A stretch of DNA of 64,000 nucleotides from Emcibacter sp. (GCA_021774785.1 JAJFIQ010000028.1:186001-250000); one strand, 5' to 3'. Positions 46,732-55,196 are shown, counted from the stretch's first letter. Numbers and translations are program-made. Notes: generated by a model from the letters alone, not told the origin.

Positions 46732-48240
46732 TTAATTGGCAACGGCTTGAATTAAGCCATGACCGTAAGTGGTATCAAAGCCTTTTGCCCCAAGGTCTTT
46801 AGCAATTTTTTCTAAGATTTTAACAATATTATCATTATCATGAGAGTCATTCACAAAGGCCAAATCCGCTAATATGGCACTGACAAATGGGGCCGCTATG
46901 GAGGTTCCAGACCTTGCCTGATAACCTCCTCCCGCATGGGCCGCTGGAATATTCACACCGGGAGCCGAAAAGGCTACATGCCGTCCCCGGTTAGCGCGCC
47001 AATAAACATTATGCTCTTTATCAACAGCCGTTACTGCCACAACGCCAGAATATGCCGCCGGATAAAGTAATGATGCCGTAGGCCCCGCATTGCCAACAGC
47101 GGCCACAATCATGATCCCCTTGGCCAGTACTTTCTTGATAGCAATTTCAAGAAGGGGGTTCGACGGGCCACTTAAGCTCATATTTATGACCTGAACTTTT
47201 TGCTGCACCATCCAGTCCAAGGCATAAATCAGACTCTCGGTCGTGGCAGCAACTTTAGTCTCGCTCTGCATGAAAAATACACTCGCCGCATAAAGTTTGG
47301 CACCAATGGCTACCCCTTTATAAATATCCGGTTCATTACCCACCAAAATGGAGGCCACGGCTGTGCCATGTGCTTTGGGGCGCGTTTTATCATAGGGGAC
47401 GAAATCTTCGATCAGGATCACTTCATTCTGTAAAGACGCATGAGATTGGTCAACCAAGGTATCAATTAAACCAAGACTTATTTCCCCTGAATGAGATGTG
47501 TTTATCTTCAGGTTTGCTGAAATATCCGCTATTGAATACGGAATATCCTCATTATCTATACTTCGGGATTCGGGCACAAAAAGATGATTTAAGCCAATAC
47601 CGCCGTCCTCTACCATGCTCTCCATTTCGGAAGCCGATTCTGACAGTATTGTATCCTTGGAGGTGGCCACCCGAATTAAAACCATATCCAGACCCTTCAG
47701 ATATTTTCGCTCTTTAATCTGGTATTTATTTTCTGCTATTTTCAAATCGGCATCCTTTGTTGCCAGTATAAGCAACTCGTCACCGATGGCTTCAAACCCA
47801 TTATCATCATAAATATCCTGATGTTTTCGAAGCTGGCGACTGATTGCAATTTCCCTTGCTTGACGCGATTTTTTATTGACAATCTGGGATGCGTTTTCTT
47901 TTAATTTCTGCTCACGGCGTAAACTACGCTCTGCTGCCCTTTCTGCGGCCTTTTTTGTGGCTTTCATTTCTACTTTCATTTCTGCGCGTTTTGCCGCGCG
48001 CCTTAACGCACGTTCCGCCATACGCTCCGTCATATTATCTGAAATTCTGTCAATTTTTCGGACTTGGGTCTGTGAAACGAGTGATATGCCAAAGCTGCTA
48101 TAGCTAATAGCGGGAAGTATCATTGAACCCTGCTGTGCCTGAGCATCATCCATTCGTATATTCACGGCAAGGACGAACAGGAGACAGAAGACAGCACCCC
48201 TCCTTAACAGAACTGAAAATGAAGTAATGAGGTTTTTCAT
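46732..48240 (-). CDS. Subtilisin-like S8 serine peptidase with basic helical N-terminal region
   Basis: A 502-residue secreted protease. A signal peptide (residues 1-36, ending near DAQAQ) is followed by a strongly basic Ala/Arg/Lys/Glu-rich stretch at about 65-140 (ERALRRAAKRAEMKVEMKA and on), then a linker and the S8 domain with Asp260 (GLIDTLVD), His291 (AHGTAVAS), Asn384 (AVGNAG) and Ser447 (SGTSIAAP), so the triad is complete. The helical region could bind the Glu/Ala-rich repeat proteins nearby. A putative ECF promoter (48312-48341) on the minus strand drives it, linking it to the divergent sigma factor. Confidence 0.9.
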   Translation of the reverse strand: MKNLITSFSVLLRRGAVFCLLFVLAVNIRMDDAQAQQGSMILPAISYSSFGISLVSQTQVRKIDRISDNMTERMAERALRRAAKRAEMKVEMKATKKAAERAAERSLRREQKLKENASQIVNKKSRQAREIAISRQLRKHQDIYDDNGFEAIGDELLILATKDADLKIAENKYQIKERKYLKGLDMVLIRVATSKDTILSESASEMESMVEDGGIGLNHLFVPESRSIDNEDIPYSIADISANLKINTSHSGEISLGLIDTLVDQSHASLQNEVILIEDFVPYDKTRPKAHGTAVASILVGNEPDIYKGVAIGAKLYAASVFFMQSETKVAATTESLIYALDWMVQQKVQVINMSLSGPSNPLLEIAIKKVLAKGIMIVAAVGNAGPTASLLYPAAYSGVVAVTAVDKEHNVYWRANRGRHVAFSAPGVNIPAAHAGGGYQARSGTSIAAPFVSAILADLAFVNDSHDNDNIVKILEKIAKDLGAKGFDTTYGHGLIQAVAN

Positions 48241-48311
48241 TTATTTTTTCGCATGATTTGGCATAATGATTATTTCTTTTCACATATAAAAATTAAAAAC
48301 GTCTAATCTAT

Positions 48312-48341
48312 AGTAACGCTAGAAAATTGTTTTTTATTCCC
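48312..48341 (-). promoter_or_regulatory. Putative ECF promoter for the S8 peptidase
   Basis: On the minus strand it reads GGGAATAAA, 14 bases, CGTTACT. Element sequence and spacing match the two other candidates (48449-48478 and 49834-49863), with only the last two bases of the -10 differing. It lies about 72 bases upstream of the peptidase start. Confidence 0.6.
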
Positions 48342-48448
48342 AAAAATAAAAGAATTACTTATTTTAAGATAATACTGACCATTCATGAATGTCACATTAA
48401 GAAAAATATACCAGCTTTTCACACTTTATTTATTTATTTAATAAAATT

Positions 48449-48478
48449 GGGAATAAAGTCATACTGTGAAACGTTAAG
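48449..48478 (+). promoter_or_regulatory. Putative ECF promoter for the sigma/anti-sigma operon
   Basis: GGGAATAAA (48449-48457), 14 bases, CGTTAAG (48472-48478), identical in both elements and in spacing to the site before the repeat protein. Only eight bases separate the -10 from the ATG at 48487, so the transcript would be nearly leaderless, and AAGGA overlaps the -10. Confidence 0.6.
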
Positions 48479-48486
48479 GATACTGA

Positions 48487-49035
48487 ATGAAGACTGAAGC
48501 CGAACAATGGCGTGACGACATAATAGCTTTACTGCCCCGACTTAGGCGGTTTTCTTTTTCACTCACAGGCTCTGCCGCTGATGCGGATGACCTGCTGCAG
48601 AATACCATTGAAAAAGCGTTGTCAAGATACGACCAGTTCGAGCAGGGTACAGACCTTGATAAATGGATGTTTAGAATGTGCAAAAACCTTTGGATAGACG
48701 AATGGCGGTCACGAAAAGTCCGTGGACATAGCGTAGACCCCATGGATTATCAAAATGAACAATGGATAGACGGTGAAGATATTGCCATTAACAAACTGGG
48801 CATGTCAGAAGTCAAAACCGCCATGAATAAATTGCAAGATGAGCAGCGCGTCATTATTTTCCTTATAACCGTCGAAGGCTATTCCTATAAAGAAGCCTCA
48901 ATCTTTCTGGATATCCCCATTGGAACTGTTATGAGCCGCCTTGCACGGGCGCGTAAAGCTCTGGAACTAGTGCTTAGTCCACCCATCAGCCCGGATGACA
49001 TTGCAAACGGGAATAGGCAAAGGAGTCCGCTATGA
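48487..49035 (+). CDS. ECF-type RNA polymerase sigma factor
   Basis: A 182-residue group IV sigma factor. Sigma2 is seen in LPRLRRFSFSLTGSAADADDLLQNTIEKALSRYDQF and MFRMCKNLWIDEWRSRK. Sigma4 is seen in LQDEQRVIIFLITVEGYSYKEASIFLDIPIGTVMSRLARARKAL with its helix-turn-helix. It overlaps the next gene by ATGA (49032-49035). Putative target promoters of the form GGGAATAAA-N14-CGTTA precede it, the divergent protease and the first repeat protein, suggesting autoregulation of an envelope response. Confidence 0.93.
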   Translation: MKTEAEQWRDDIIALLPRLRRFSFSLTGSAADADDLLQNTIEKALSRYDQFEQGTDLDKWMFRMCKNLWIDEWRSRKVRGHSVDPMDYQNEQWIDGEDIAINKLGMSEVKTAMNKLQDEQRVIIFLITVEGYSYKEASIFLDIPIGTVMSRLARARKALELVLSPPISPDDIANGNRQRSPL

Positions 49036-49817
49036 TTATTACCGATGAAATACTGAATGCATATCTTGATGGTGAATTAACCGTTGAGGAAATAGCGGAA
49101 GTTGCCACGCAAATTGAAAAATCTCCTGAGTTGATCAAACGCGTCGAGACTATGCGCCAGTATGACAAAACAATTGTCAGAACTTATCACGCCATTGATA
49201 CAAAACCTATGCCCGACAGCATCATGGCCATGCTTGAAAATTTTCCGGAAAACCAGAAAACCGTCCTGCCTTTCAAAAAGAAGCCAACCGCACCCATAAG
49301 GTCACCAAAATGGCAAATGGCTATGGCGGCTAGTATTGCACTATTCATCGGGTTTGGAGCCGGACAAACGCTTATGGCACCGTCTTCAGAGACAGCCACT
49401 TCTGCTGAGAATATTATGGTTCAGCAAAATTCCGGTATCATCGGGCCGGACAACATCCTTTTCTCCGCCCTTGAAAATCACCCAAGCGCAACCCCTTTTA
49501 CCATACTTGCCGGCAATGATACCACGGTCATACCCGCTATGACCTTTCGTACAGCCGATAATGGTTATTGCCGTGAATATAGTGTCATAAGTCAGAAATC
49601 ATCCACACAGAATGTGGCTTGCCGTGTTGAAAACACATGGCTCCTCAAACTATCTGTTGGAACAGCAGGCCAATCGCCATCAGAAAACGGACTGTACCAA
49701 ACCGCAAGCCATCTGTACAATCCTGCCATCAATTCTATCATTCAGAATCTGATCGTTGGGGACGCCTTAAGCGCCGATGACGAAGCACAAGTCATGAAAC
49801 AGAACTGGCATCAATAA
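49032..49817 (+). CDS. Transmembrane anti-sigma factor
   Basis: A 261-residue protein translationally coupled to the sigma gene. The N-terminal cytoplasmic domain has the anti-sigma pattern DEILNAYLDGELTVEEIAEVATQIEKSPELIKRVE, without the zinc HxxxCxxC motif. One membrane helix (MAMAASIALFIGFGAGQTLM, about residues 96-116) is followed by a periplasmic domain with two cysteines (NGYCREYS, NVACRVEN) that may form a disulfide. It would hold the sigma factor inactive at the membrane until an envelope signal releases it. Confidence 0.85.
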   Translation: MIITDEILNAYLDGELTVEEIAEVATQIEKSPELIKRVETMRQYDKTIVRTYHAIDTKPMPDSIMAMLENFPENQKTVLPFKKKPTAPIRSPKWQMAMAASIALFIGFGAGQTLMAPSSETATSAENIMVQQNSGIIGPDNILFSALENHPSATPFTILAGNDTTVIPAMTFRTADNGYCREYSVISQKSSTQNVACRVENTWLLKLSVGTAGQSPSENGLYQTASHLYNPAINSIIQNLIVGDALSADDEAQVMKQNWHQ

Positions 49818-49833
49818 TAATTTTTCTTTTCTC

Positions 49834-49863
49834 GGGAATAAAATAAGCGGGTCATCCGTTAAG
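49834..49863 (+). promoter_or_regulatory. Putative ECF promoter for the Ala/Glu/Arg-repeat protein
   Basis: GGGAATAAA (49834-49842), 14 bases, CGTTAAG (49857-49863), about 75 bases before the ATG at 49939. It is identical in elements and spacing to the site at 48449-48478. Confidence 0.62.
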
Positions 49864-49938
49864 CATTAAAAGGACGAAAATAACATTTCTCCTTTTTTAC
49901 AAACCGCTTCTAGTAACAGAGAAAAGAAAGATATAGTT

Positions 49939-50442
49939 ATGAAAATATTATCCCACACAGCAATTTATGTTGCGAGCTTTTTATGCGCCGCAAATATCAG
50001 TACATATTCTATGGCCGATGACAACGTGTCATCTGCTCTCACTGATGAACAGATCGCCGCCCGCGATGCTGCCAGAGAAGAGCATAGAGAAGCCCATGAA
50101 ACAGCCAGAGAAGATAATCAGGCTGCGCGTGAAGCTGCCAGAGAAGAATATCGCACCGCCCGTGAAGTGGCGAGAGAAGAACATCGTGCCGCCCATGAAG
50201 AAGCACGCGAAGCTGGTGAAGTTATAGATGAAGCGGCCCGTGAAGCACACCGGGAAGCTCATGAAGCGGCCCGCGAAGCAAATCAGGAAGCACGCGAGGC
50301 AGCCCGTGAAGCAAGCCAAGAAACCCGTGAAGCTGCCCGTGAAGCACACCGGGAAGCCCATGAAGTTGTTAGAGAAGCCCGCATAGAAGCGCGTGAAGCA
50401 GCCAGAGATGCCGTCAATGATGCGACTGATGACGGCGAATAA
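49939..50442 (+). CDS. Exported Ala/Glu/Arg-rich repeat protein 1
   Basis: A 167-residue protein with a signal peptide (MKILSHTAIYVASFLCAANI, cleavage near MADD) followed by a low-complexity helix of REAxREAxE units: AREEHREAHETAREDNQ, AAREAHREAHEAAREANQ and so on over about 110 residues, interrupted once by GEVIDEA. It has no Cys in the mature part and no known domain. The charge pattern predicts a long single alpha-helix or coiled coil in the periplasm. A putative ECF promoter precedes it. Function is unknown; a spacer, an envelope stress buffer or a protease substrate are possibilities. Confidence 0.75.
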   Translation: MKILSHTAIYVASFLCAANISTYSMADDNVSSALTDEQIAARDAAREEHREAHETAREDNQAAREAAREEYRTAREVAREEHRAAHEEAREAGEVIDEAAREAHREAHEAAREANQEAREAAREASQETREAAREAHREAHEVVREARIEAREAARDAVNDATDDGE

Positions 50443-50461
50443 AATATAACCCCGCTCTGGG

Positions 50462-50480
50462 CAGCCCTAATATAGGGCTG
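50462..50480. terminator. Hairpin after repeat protein 1
   Basis: A perfect 8-bp stem CAGCCCTA / TAGGGCTG with a 3-base loop, 20 bases after the stop of the repeat protein. No clear U-tract follows, so termination strength is uncertain. Confidence 0.55.
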
Positions 50481-50493
50481 TCTCGCTACGGGC

Positions 50494-50820
50494 GAAATAT
50501 GACACTCCCCACATCAGCTTTAAATCGGATAGACGCTTCAACCTTTCCATTGAGATGACAAGCCACTGGATCTTTCTTTTGAATATAGTGCATTTATTTC
50601 AGGTGCTGATGGATCGCCATGGGAAAGACAAAATCAATGGGTTCTTGGGGCGGCATATTTTCTGAAAGATAGTGTAAAACTGTTTGCCGAAGGCATATTG
50701 GTTCAAGGCTACACACCCTTAAATTTCATCAGTGGCGGCAACTTGTTACCCGGCACAACTCACAGCGATCAAAATGTTCGCAATACAGGTGTTGTAATGG
50801 GTATAAATGTGGCATTCTAA
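50494..50820 (+). pseudogene. Outer membrane beta-barrel protein remnant
   Basis: There is no start codon, but two frames give continuous barrel-like sequence. The first reads KYDTPHISFKSDRRFNLSIE (to about 50553). The second, shifted by one base, reads DDKPLDLSFEYSAFISGADG, continues through NQWVLGAAYFLKDSVKLFAEGILVQGY and ends with GVVMGINVAF and a stop at 50818-50820. Alternating aromatic strands and the C-terminal Phe are typical of porin-like proteins. It is interpreted as a decayed 3' end of an outer membrane protein gene, about 108 codons long, with one frameshift. Confidence 0.6.
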
Positions 50821-50880
50821 CTAGCCTGACTGGAAAATATAAAGGCTCTCTGTTCAAGGGGGCCTTTATTATTTTTAGGA

Positions 50881-52785
50881 TTACGGCACGGGGTCCTCAG
50901 CAGCAGCATCTTCTGCAGCTTCCTGTGCGGCCCGTTCAGCTTCCTCCTGTGCTGCCTGCTCAGCTTCCTCCTGTGCGGCCCGTTCAGCTTCCTCCTGTGC
51001 GGCCCGTTCAGCTTCTTCCTGTGCGGCCCGTTCAGCTTCCTCCTGTGCGGCCCGTTCAGCTTCCTCCTGTGCTGCCTGCTCAGCTTCCTCCTGTGCTGCC
51101 TGCTCAGCTTCCTCCTGTGCTGCCTGCTCAGCTTCCTCCTGTGCGGCCCGTTCAGCTTCCTCCTGTGCTGCCTGCTCAGCTTCCTCCTGTGCGGCCCGTT
51201 CAGCTTCTTCCTGTGCTGTCTGCTCAGCTTCCTCCTGTGCTGCCTGCTCAGCTTCATCCTGTGCCGCATCCTCTGCTTCATCCTGTGCCGCGTCCTCTGC
51301 TTCTTCCTGTGCGGCCTGCTCAGCTTCCTCCTGTGCGGCCTGCTCAGCTTCCTCCTGTGCCGCATCCTCAGCTTCATCCTGTGCCGCATCCTCAGCTTCA
51401 TCCTGTGCCGCATCCTCAGCTTCATCCTGTGCCGCATCTTCAGCTTCATCCTGGGCCGCATCCTCAGCTTCCTCCTGTGCCGCATCCTCAGCTTCATCCT
51501 GTGCCGCATCCTCAGCTTCATCCTGGGCCGCATCTTCAGCATCTTTTACGGCGTCTTGTGCCGCCCGCTCAGCTTCCTTAGTGGCTTCCTGCGCCGCTTT
51601 TTCGGCTTCTTCAACAGCGTCCTGTGCGGCTCTCTCTGCTTCGCGGGTGGTACCCTCTTCTGCTTCTTCAGCCGCCTTAGCCCCATCCTCTGCCGCATCC
51701 TCAGCTTCACGGGCCGCATTTCCTGCATTTTCAACCGTGTCTTCTGATTTATCTAACTCTTTTATAATGGTGCCAAGAGGCAATATATCCGTGATCAGAT
51801 TATCCGATTGTAACGGTTCATTTTGGCCCGGTTTTTCAGAGGTGGTCATGCCGATAGTTTTCACATCTATCTTTGACATATCACCGGAACTATCGAGTAA
51901 TCCGGTTACGATAACCCGATTTTTCTGAGGCTGGTCACTATCCCTACCGGAAACATCACCGGTCTCCTGCAAGGCTACACCACTGACATGTGACTTACCG
52001 TTTTCATCAGTTGTGTATATGCCCTGTACAGATATGGCAGCCACGGATTTTGGAAATGGTAGAGCGGGCTGAACTTCAATAGCGGCGACTTTAAAACTGC
52101 CGTCGACAAATTGACCATCCACAATGATAATATTGCCTTTTTCATAGGTCACATCTTTGGAATCTATACGTAATGCGCCGACGGAGAAACCACTATCATC
52201 AGGGTCTGAGACTATGCCACGTACATGCTGTGGAGAATCTTTGGCAACGGACACTAGGCGTGTCGCGAAAATAATGCCATTTTCATCCCGAAAACCACTA
52301 ACTGCGAGAACCATATCGTTTTTCTGAAGATCGTCCATGGGTAATGCCATAACCGTATCCGGAGAAAGACGCACGCTTTGCCCTAAAACCGTCAACTCTA
52401 CCTCACCGCTAGCATTTATTTTGGCCTGTACAGGGCCGACGACTTCTTCAATAATACGGATAGATCGGGCCTCTATCCGGCCAGAAATATCATCAGTAAC
52501 CACAGCTACGACCTGACCAAGGGCAAGATCGCCTGTTGTCTTATCTCCGGCCCTTTTAGAGACGAGCATATCATCAGGGTAATGAATCTCCACATCATTC
52601 ACCCAAATGCTACCGAACTTATCAATACGACCAAATATTCCCGTACCGCCTATACCGCCCGGTTGGACAGTGATACCGGTCCCGCCAATACCACCCGGCA
52701 TCCGCCCAAGGGCAAACAGCAGGGCAGCTATAAAAAGTATAGTCCCCGCTATTATACGTAGGTCCATAGTCCAAATACGGTTCAT
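50881..52785 (-). CDS. DUF5666-type protein with C-terminal Ala/Glu/Gln octapeptide repeats
   Basis: A 634-residue protein. It has one N-terminal membrane or signal helix (about residues 9-27) and a duplicated GGIGGTG motif (GGIGGTGITVQPGGIGGTGI). A beta-rich region with several DUF5666-like units follows to about residue 330 (IWVNDVEIHYPDD, VGPVQAKINASGEVELTVLGQSVRL). A helical Ala/Glu region comes next, and then 26 tandem octads AE[DQR]AAQ[DE]E before the end AEDPVP. It overlaps the DUF6502 gene by 4 bases. The tail should form a very long acidic helix in the periplasm; function unknown. DUF5666 and DUF6502 genes are, to my knowledge, often neighbours. Confidence 0.75.
   Translation of the reverse strand: MNRIWTMDLRIIAGTILFIAALLFALGRMPGGIGGTGITVQPGGIGGTGIFGRIDKFGSIWVNDVEIHYPDDMLVSKRAGDKTTGDLALGQVVAVVTDDISGRIEARSIRIIEEVVGPVQAKINASGEVELTVLGQSVRLSPDTVMALPMDDLQKNDMVLAVSGFRDENGIIFATRLVSVAKDSPQHVRGIVSDPDDSGFSVGALRIDSKDVTYEKGNIIIVDGQFVDGSFKVAAIEVQPALPFPKSVAAISVQGIYTTDENGKSHVSGVALQETGDVSGRDSDQPQKNRVIVTGLLDSSGDMSKIDVKTIGMTTSEKPGQNEPLQSDNLITDILPLGTIIKELDKSEDTVENAGNAAREAEDAAEDGAKAAEEAEEGTTREAERAAQDAVEEAEKAAQEATKEAERAAQDAVKDAEDAAQDEAEDAAQDEAEDAAQEEAEDAAQDEAEDAAQDEAEDAAQDEAEDAAQDEAEDAAQEEAEQAAQEEAEQAAQEEAEDAAQDEAEDAAQDEAEQAAQEEAEQTAQEEAERAAQEEAEQAAQEEAERAAQEEAEQAAQEEAEQAAQEEAEQAAQEEAERAAQEEAERAAQEEAERAAQEEAERAAQEEAEQAAQEEAERAAQEAAEDAAAEDPVP
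50917..51540 (-). repeat. 24-bp in-frame tandem repeat, about 26 copies
   Basis: A minisatellite inside the DUF5666 gene. The unit, read on the plus strand, is close to CTCAGCTTCCTCCTGTGC plus six bases (GGCCCG, TGCCTG or CGCATC). It encodes AExAAQxE. Variants are zoned: the D form near 51245-51540, the Q and R forms near 50917-51245. The multiple-of-three period keeps all frames open, which produces long artefact reading frames on both strands here. Confidence 0.9.
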
Positions 52786-53636
52786 GGCTTTCGCTCACTA
52801 TCATCTTCAGCATAGAAATAAATACCAAAAGTTACACGCTTTGTACCTTCCAAAGGTTTATTTTCTGCTTCAAGTAATTGCTGGGCTTCCCGGTTAAGGT
52901 TAAGCAACACATCCATGCCTTCTTTTTCCGCCCGCTTTTCAAGAAGTTTCACAGCGTCAGCACTCAAGCCATAATGATATACAGACCGTTCCAGAAAAGG
53001 CTTGTTAACACCCGCTATATTATTCCCGGCAGCGGCAAGATGATCATGTATATTCCGACCAAAATGAACCAGAAGTTCTTCCATATCCTCTCTTGGGATG
53101 AAAGCAGATTGTTTCAATATTACTGTATCATAAGGACCAAGGCTCAAAACCTGTCGCTTAACAAGGTCGTCCAGGACAGCCCGTGGCCGGATGTCTTTAC
53201 TAATTGAGCTGACCAAAGCTTCAAAGGATGGGGTTTTGTCTTTAGTTTTAAATCTGGCGAGGACGGCAGGATCACCATGCTCATCCAAATATTCAGATGA
53301 GCCGCGCCATTTCGCAATGATTTGTGCGCCTAGAGAATTCGCAGCATGGGGAAGGTCATCTTCGCCGGCCTGTTCACGGAATTTCTTGATATCCTTACGG
53401 TGTACGCCAGTGACGAGTGAAATTCGGCTGTCGGTTGGTCTTTTATCAGGAACCAAACGGAAGTCTTTGTCAACGGTATCAACAAAAGCATGTTTAAGCA
53501 TTTCTGAAACCATGGGGAAGGTTACGCCGTGGGTAATGAGGGTTTTGACGATTGGCCTCAGGATACGGCGGATAGCCTTCAGAAAGAAATCTGAAGGCTG
53601 TCCTGAGTTTGTAGCTTTTTTTGCGTCATTTTTCAT
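52782..53636 (-). CDS. DUF6502 family protein
   Basis: A 284-residue soluble protein with no signal peptide. The N-terminal half resembles DUF6502: FLKAIRRILRPIVKTLITHGVTFPMVSEMLKHAFVDTVDKDF and RISLVTGVHRKDIKKFRE, which has the look of a helix-turn-helix. The C-terminal half has LLEKRAEKEGMDVLLNLNREAQQLLEAE and ends RVTFGIYFYAEDD. It heads a two-gene operon with the DUF5666 repeat protein (ATGA overlap). A regulatory role is plausible but not shown. Confidence 0.7.
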   Translation of the reverse strand: MKNDAKKATNSGQPSDFFLKAIRRILRPIVKTLITHGVTFPMVSEMLKHAFVDTVDKDFRLVPDKRPTDSRISLVTGVHRKDIKKFREQAGEDDLPHAANSLGAQIIAKWRGSSEYLDEHGDPAVLARFKTKDKTPSFEALVSSISKDIRPRAVLDDLVKRQVLSLGPYDTVILKQSAFIPREDMEELLVHFGRNIHDHLAAAGNNIAGVNKPFLERSVYHYGLSADAVKLLEKRAEKEGMDVLLNLNREAQQLLEAENKPLEGTKRVTFGIYFYAEDDSERKP

Positions 53637-53699
53637 TACGTCTCAAGGTTTATATTAATGAACCTGAAATTCTCCGAACCTGTATCGTCAATTGTTATC

Positions 53700-54638
53700 T
53701 TAAAATTCAAAACCGATCTCAAATGATACGAGGCTTTCCTTATAATCAGCTGAGGGCAGATTAGATGAGGCATCGGTATAGCGATATTTAAGACTGGCCG
53801 TAAAACTATCCCAAAATGGAATTTCAATCATGCTCTCAATACTGACACGCTCATCATCCCGTGCTACGCCCAATGATGGTGTTATGCCGTCATAATTGCG
53901 TTTTACGTAACGGCCACCGATGCGAAAGCGGGCATCCCTGTCGCCCCAGGGGAATTTTACCTGATACCGTACCTTGGCATCATGACCATTATAATCGAAA
54001 TGATCCGCGTTGGCATCAAGGCTATCATACCGATAGCTGAACATAAGATATGTTTTAGATTTATTCGTGAAGTAAAATGCAGTGCCCCCAAGACTATGGG
54101 TTTGGGCATCACGATCATTGCTCGTTTCCAGATTTTTATCCGTATAGGAATAATCGGCACGAATATAAAGGGCCGGCGTCGCAAAGAATGCCACGTAAGG
54201 TGCTGCTTTATGGATTTGCAGAAAGCTTTCACCGCCAAGACTTGTATTAATATATAAATAGCTCACACCAAGATCAAAACCATCAAATTTATGTTTAGCC
54301 AGGGCTGTCAGCACATGAGACTGAAGATCAAAATTAGTGGCATCTTCATGTAGACTCTGTGAAAAGCTGTAACCCACGTCAAAGGATGTCGCTTCATCGG
54401 CTTCAAATTCATAGTTGGCAGAAAAATCTATCAGGCCAGCGACATCGCCCTCACCCGTTTCAACGTCCACTTCCTGAACGGTGATATTACTGTCATATTC
54501 AATACCTGTACTCGCTTCGATGCTCCAGGGTTTGTTATCTGCTGCCAGTACTGACAGGGGATACATTGTTAGAAGAAATGCTATACTACTGCCCAGTGTT
54601 AAAGGCCGTGTAGATTGAAGAATAGTTTTTATGGTCAT
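53700..54638 (-). CDS. Outer membrane beta-barrel protein, SLAM-C/DUF560-like
   Basis: A 312-residue protein with a signal peptide (ending near VLAADNK, residue 34) and a barrel made of alternating strands: STGIEYDSNITVQEVD, YLMFSYRYDSLDAN, RFRIGGRYVKRNYDG, SLKYRYTDASSN, ending SFEIGFEF. The first strands resemble the surface lipoprotein assembly modifier barrel. It lies among the repeat-protein genes and may serve as their outer membrane partner, though nothing in the sequence proves this. Confidence 0.7.
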   Translation of the reverse strand: MTIKTILQSTRPLTLGSSIAFLLTMYPLSVLAADNKPWSIEASTGIEYDSNITVQEVDVETGEGDVAGLIDFSANYEFEADEATSFDVGYSFSQSLHEDATNFDLQSHVLTALAKHKFDGFDLGVSYLYINTSLGGESFLQIHKAAPYVAFFATPALYIRADYSYTDKNLETSNDRDAQTHSLGGTAFYFTNKSKTYLMFSYRYDSLDANADHFDYNGHDAKVRYQVKFPWGDRDARFRIGGRYVKRNYDGITPSLGVARDDERVSIESMIEIPFWDSFTASLKYRYTDASSNLPSADYKESLVSFEIGFEF

Positions 54639-54785
54639 TGGTAGTAGTTCCCTCTGATGTTTTTATACGATGAGCTTGACGAGGTAATAATACTGATCCC
54701 GTCAAGCTTTTAAATCAAATTTATTGTCGTTACTTTCATTTATAGAAAACCATCCTGTAATTAAGGCTAGGTGGTATTCAATAGA

Positions 54786-55196
54786 TCAAGTGTTATCATC
54801 TACTGAATCTGATGCTTCATCATTAGCCTCTTCCTCAGCAGCTTCACGGGCAGCATCTTCAGCTTCCTCAGCAGCTTCACGGGTGGCATCTTCAGCTTCC
54901 TCAGCAGCTTCACGGGCAACATGCTCAGCTTCGGTTTCCGTGCCACTGCGGTGAGTTTCTTCTTCTGCTTCATCTTCAGCAGCTTCACGGGCAGCATGCT
55001 CAGCTTCGGTTTCCGTGCCGTCTCTATGATTTTCCGTTTCATTCTCAACTTCATCAGATATCGTTTCTGGATCATCACTACTTATTACAAATCTATTATC
55101 TTGGGCGAAGTCGCTATCGGCAAAAACAATGGCACATGGATAGGTCAGTGCAATAGCCGTACTGAGTAACAGTGTTTTCAAAGTTGCTTTGGTCAT
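54786..55196 (-). CDS. Exported Ala/Glu-rich repeat protein 2
   Basis: A 136-residue protein. The ATG at 55196 has AAAGGG six bases upstream and begins a signal peptide (TKATLKTLLLSTAIALTYPCAIVFADS). The mature part has two copies of HRxGTETEAEHxAREAAE and then AREAAEEAEDATREAAEEAEDA repeats. The end is acidic (SDSVDDNT). It shares the Ala/Glu/Arg helix style and similar DNA units with the proteins at 49939 and 50881, so the three look like one diverging family. Function unknown. The 370-bp gap before folA holds palindromes at 55326-55342 and 55363-55376 but no gene. Confidence 0.72.
   Translation of the reverse strand: MTKATLKTLLLSTAIALTYPCAIVFADSDFAQDNRFVISSDDPETISDEVENETENHRDGTETEAEHAAREAAEDEAEEETHRSGTETEAEHVAREAAEEAEDATREAAEEAEDAAREAAEEEANDEASDSVDDNT

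Noticed and set aside
50917-51540. Regular repeats that might suggest a CRISPR array
   Set aside because: There are no unique spacers; the units are contiguous 24-bp coding repeats.
50925-51581. Long plus-strand frame rich in LPPVRPVQ and a minus-strand frame rich in RKLSRQHR within the repeat array
   Set aside because: Both are by-products of a 24-bp repeat whose period is a multiple of three, so every frame stays open. Only the AExAAQxE frame joins a real N-terminal domain.
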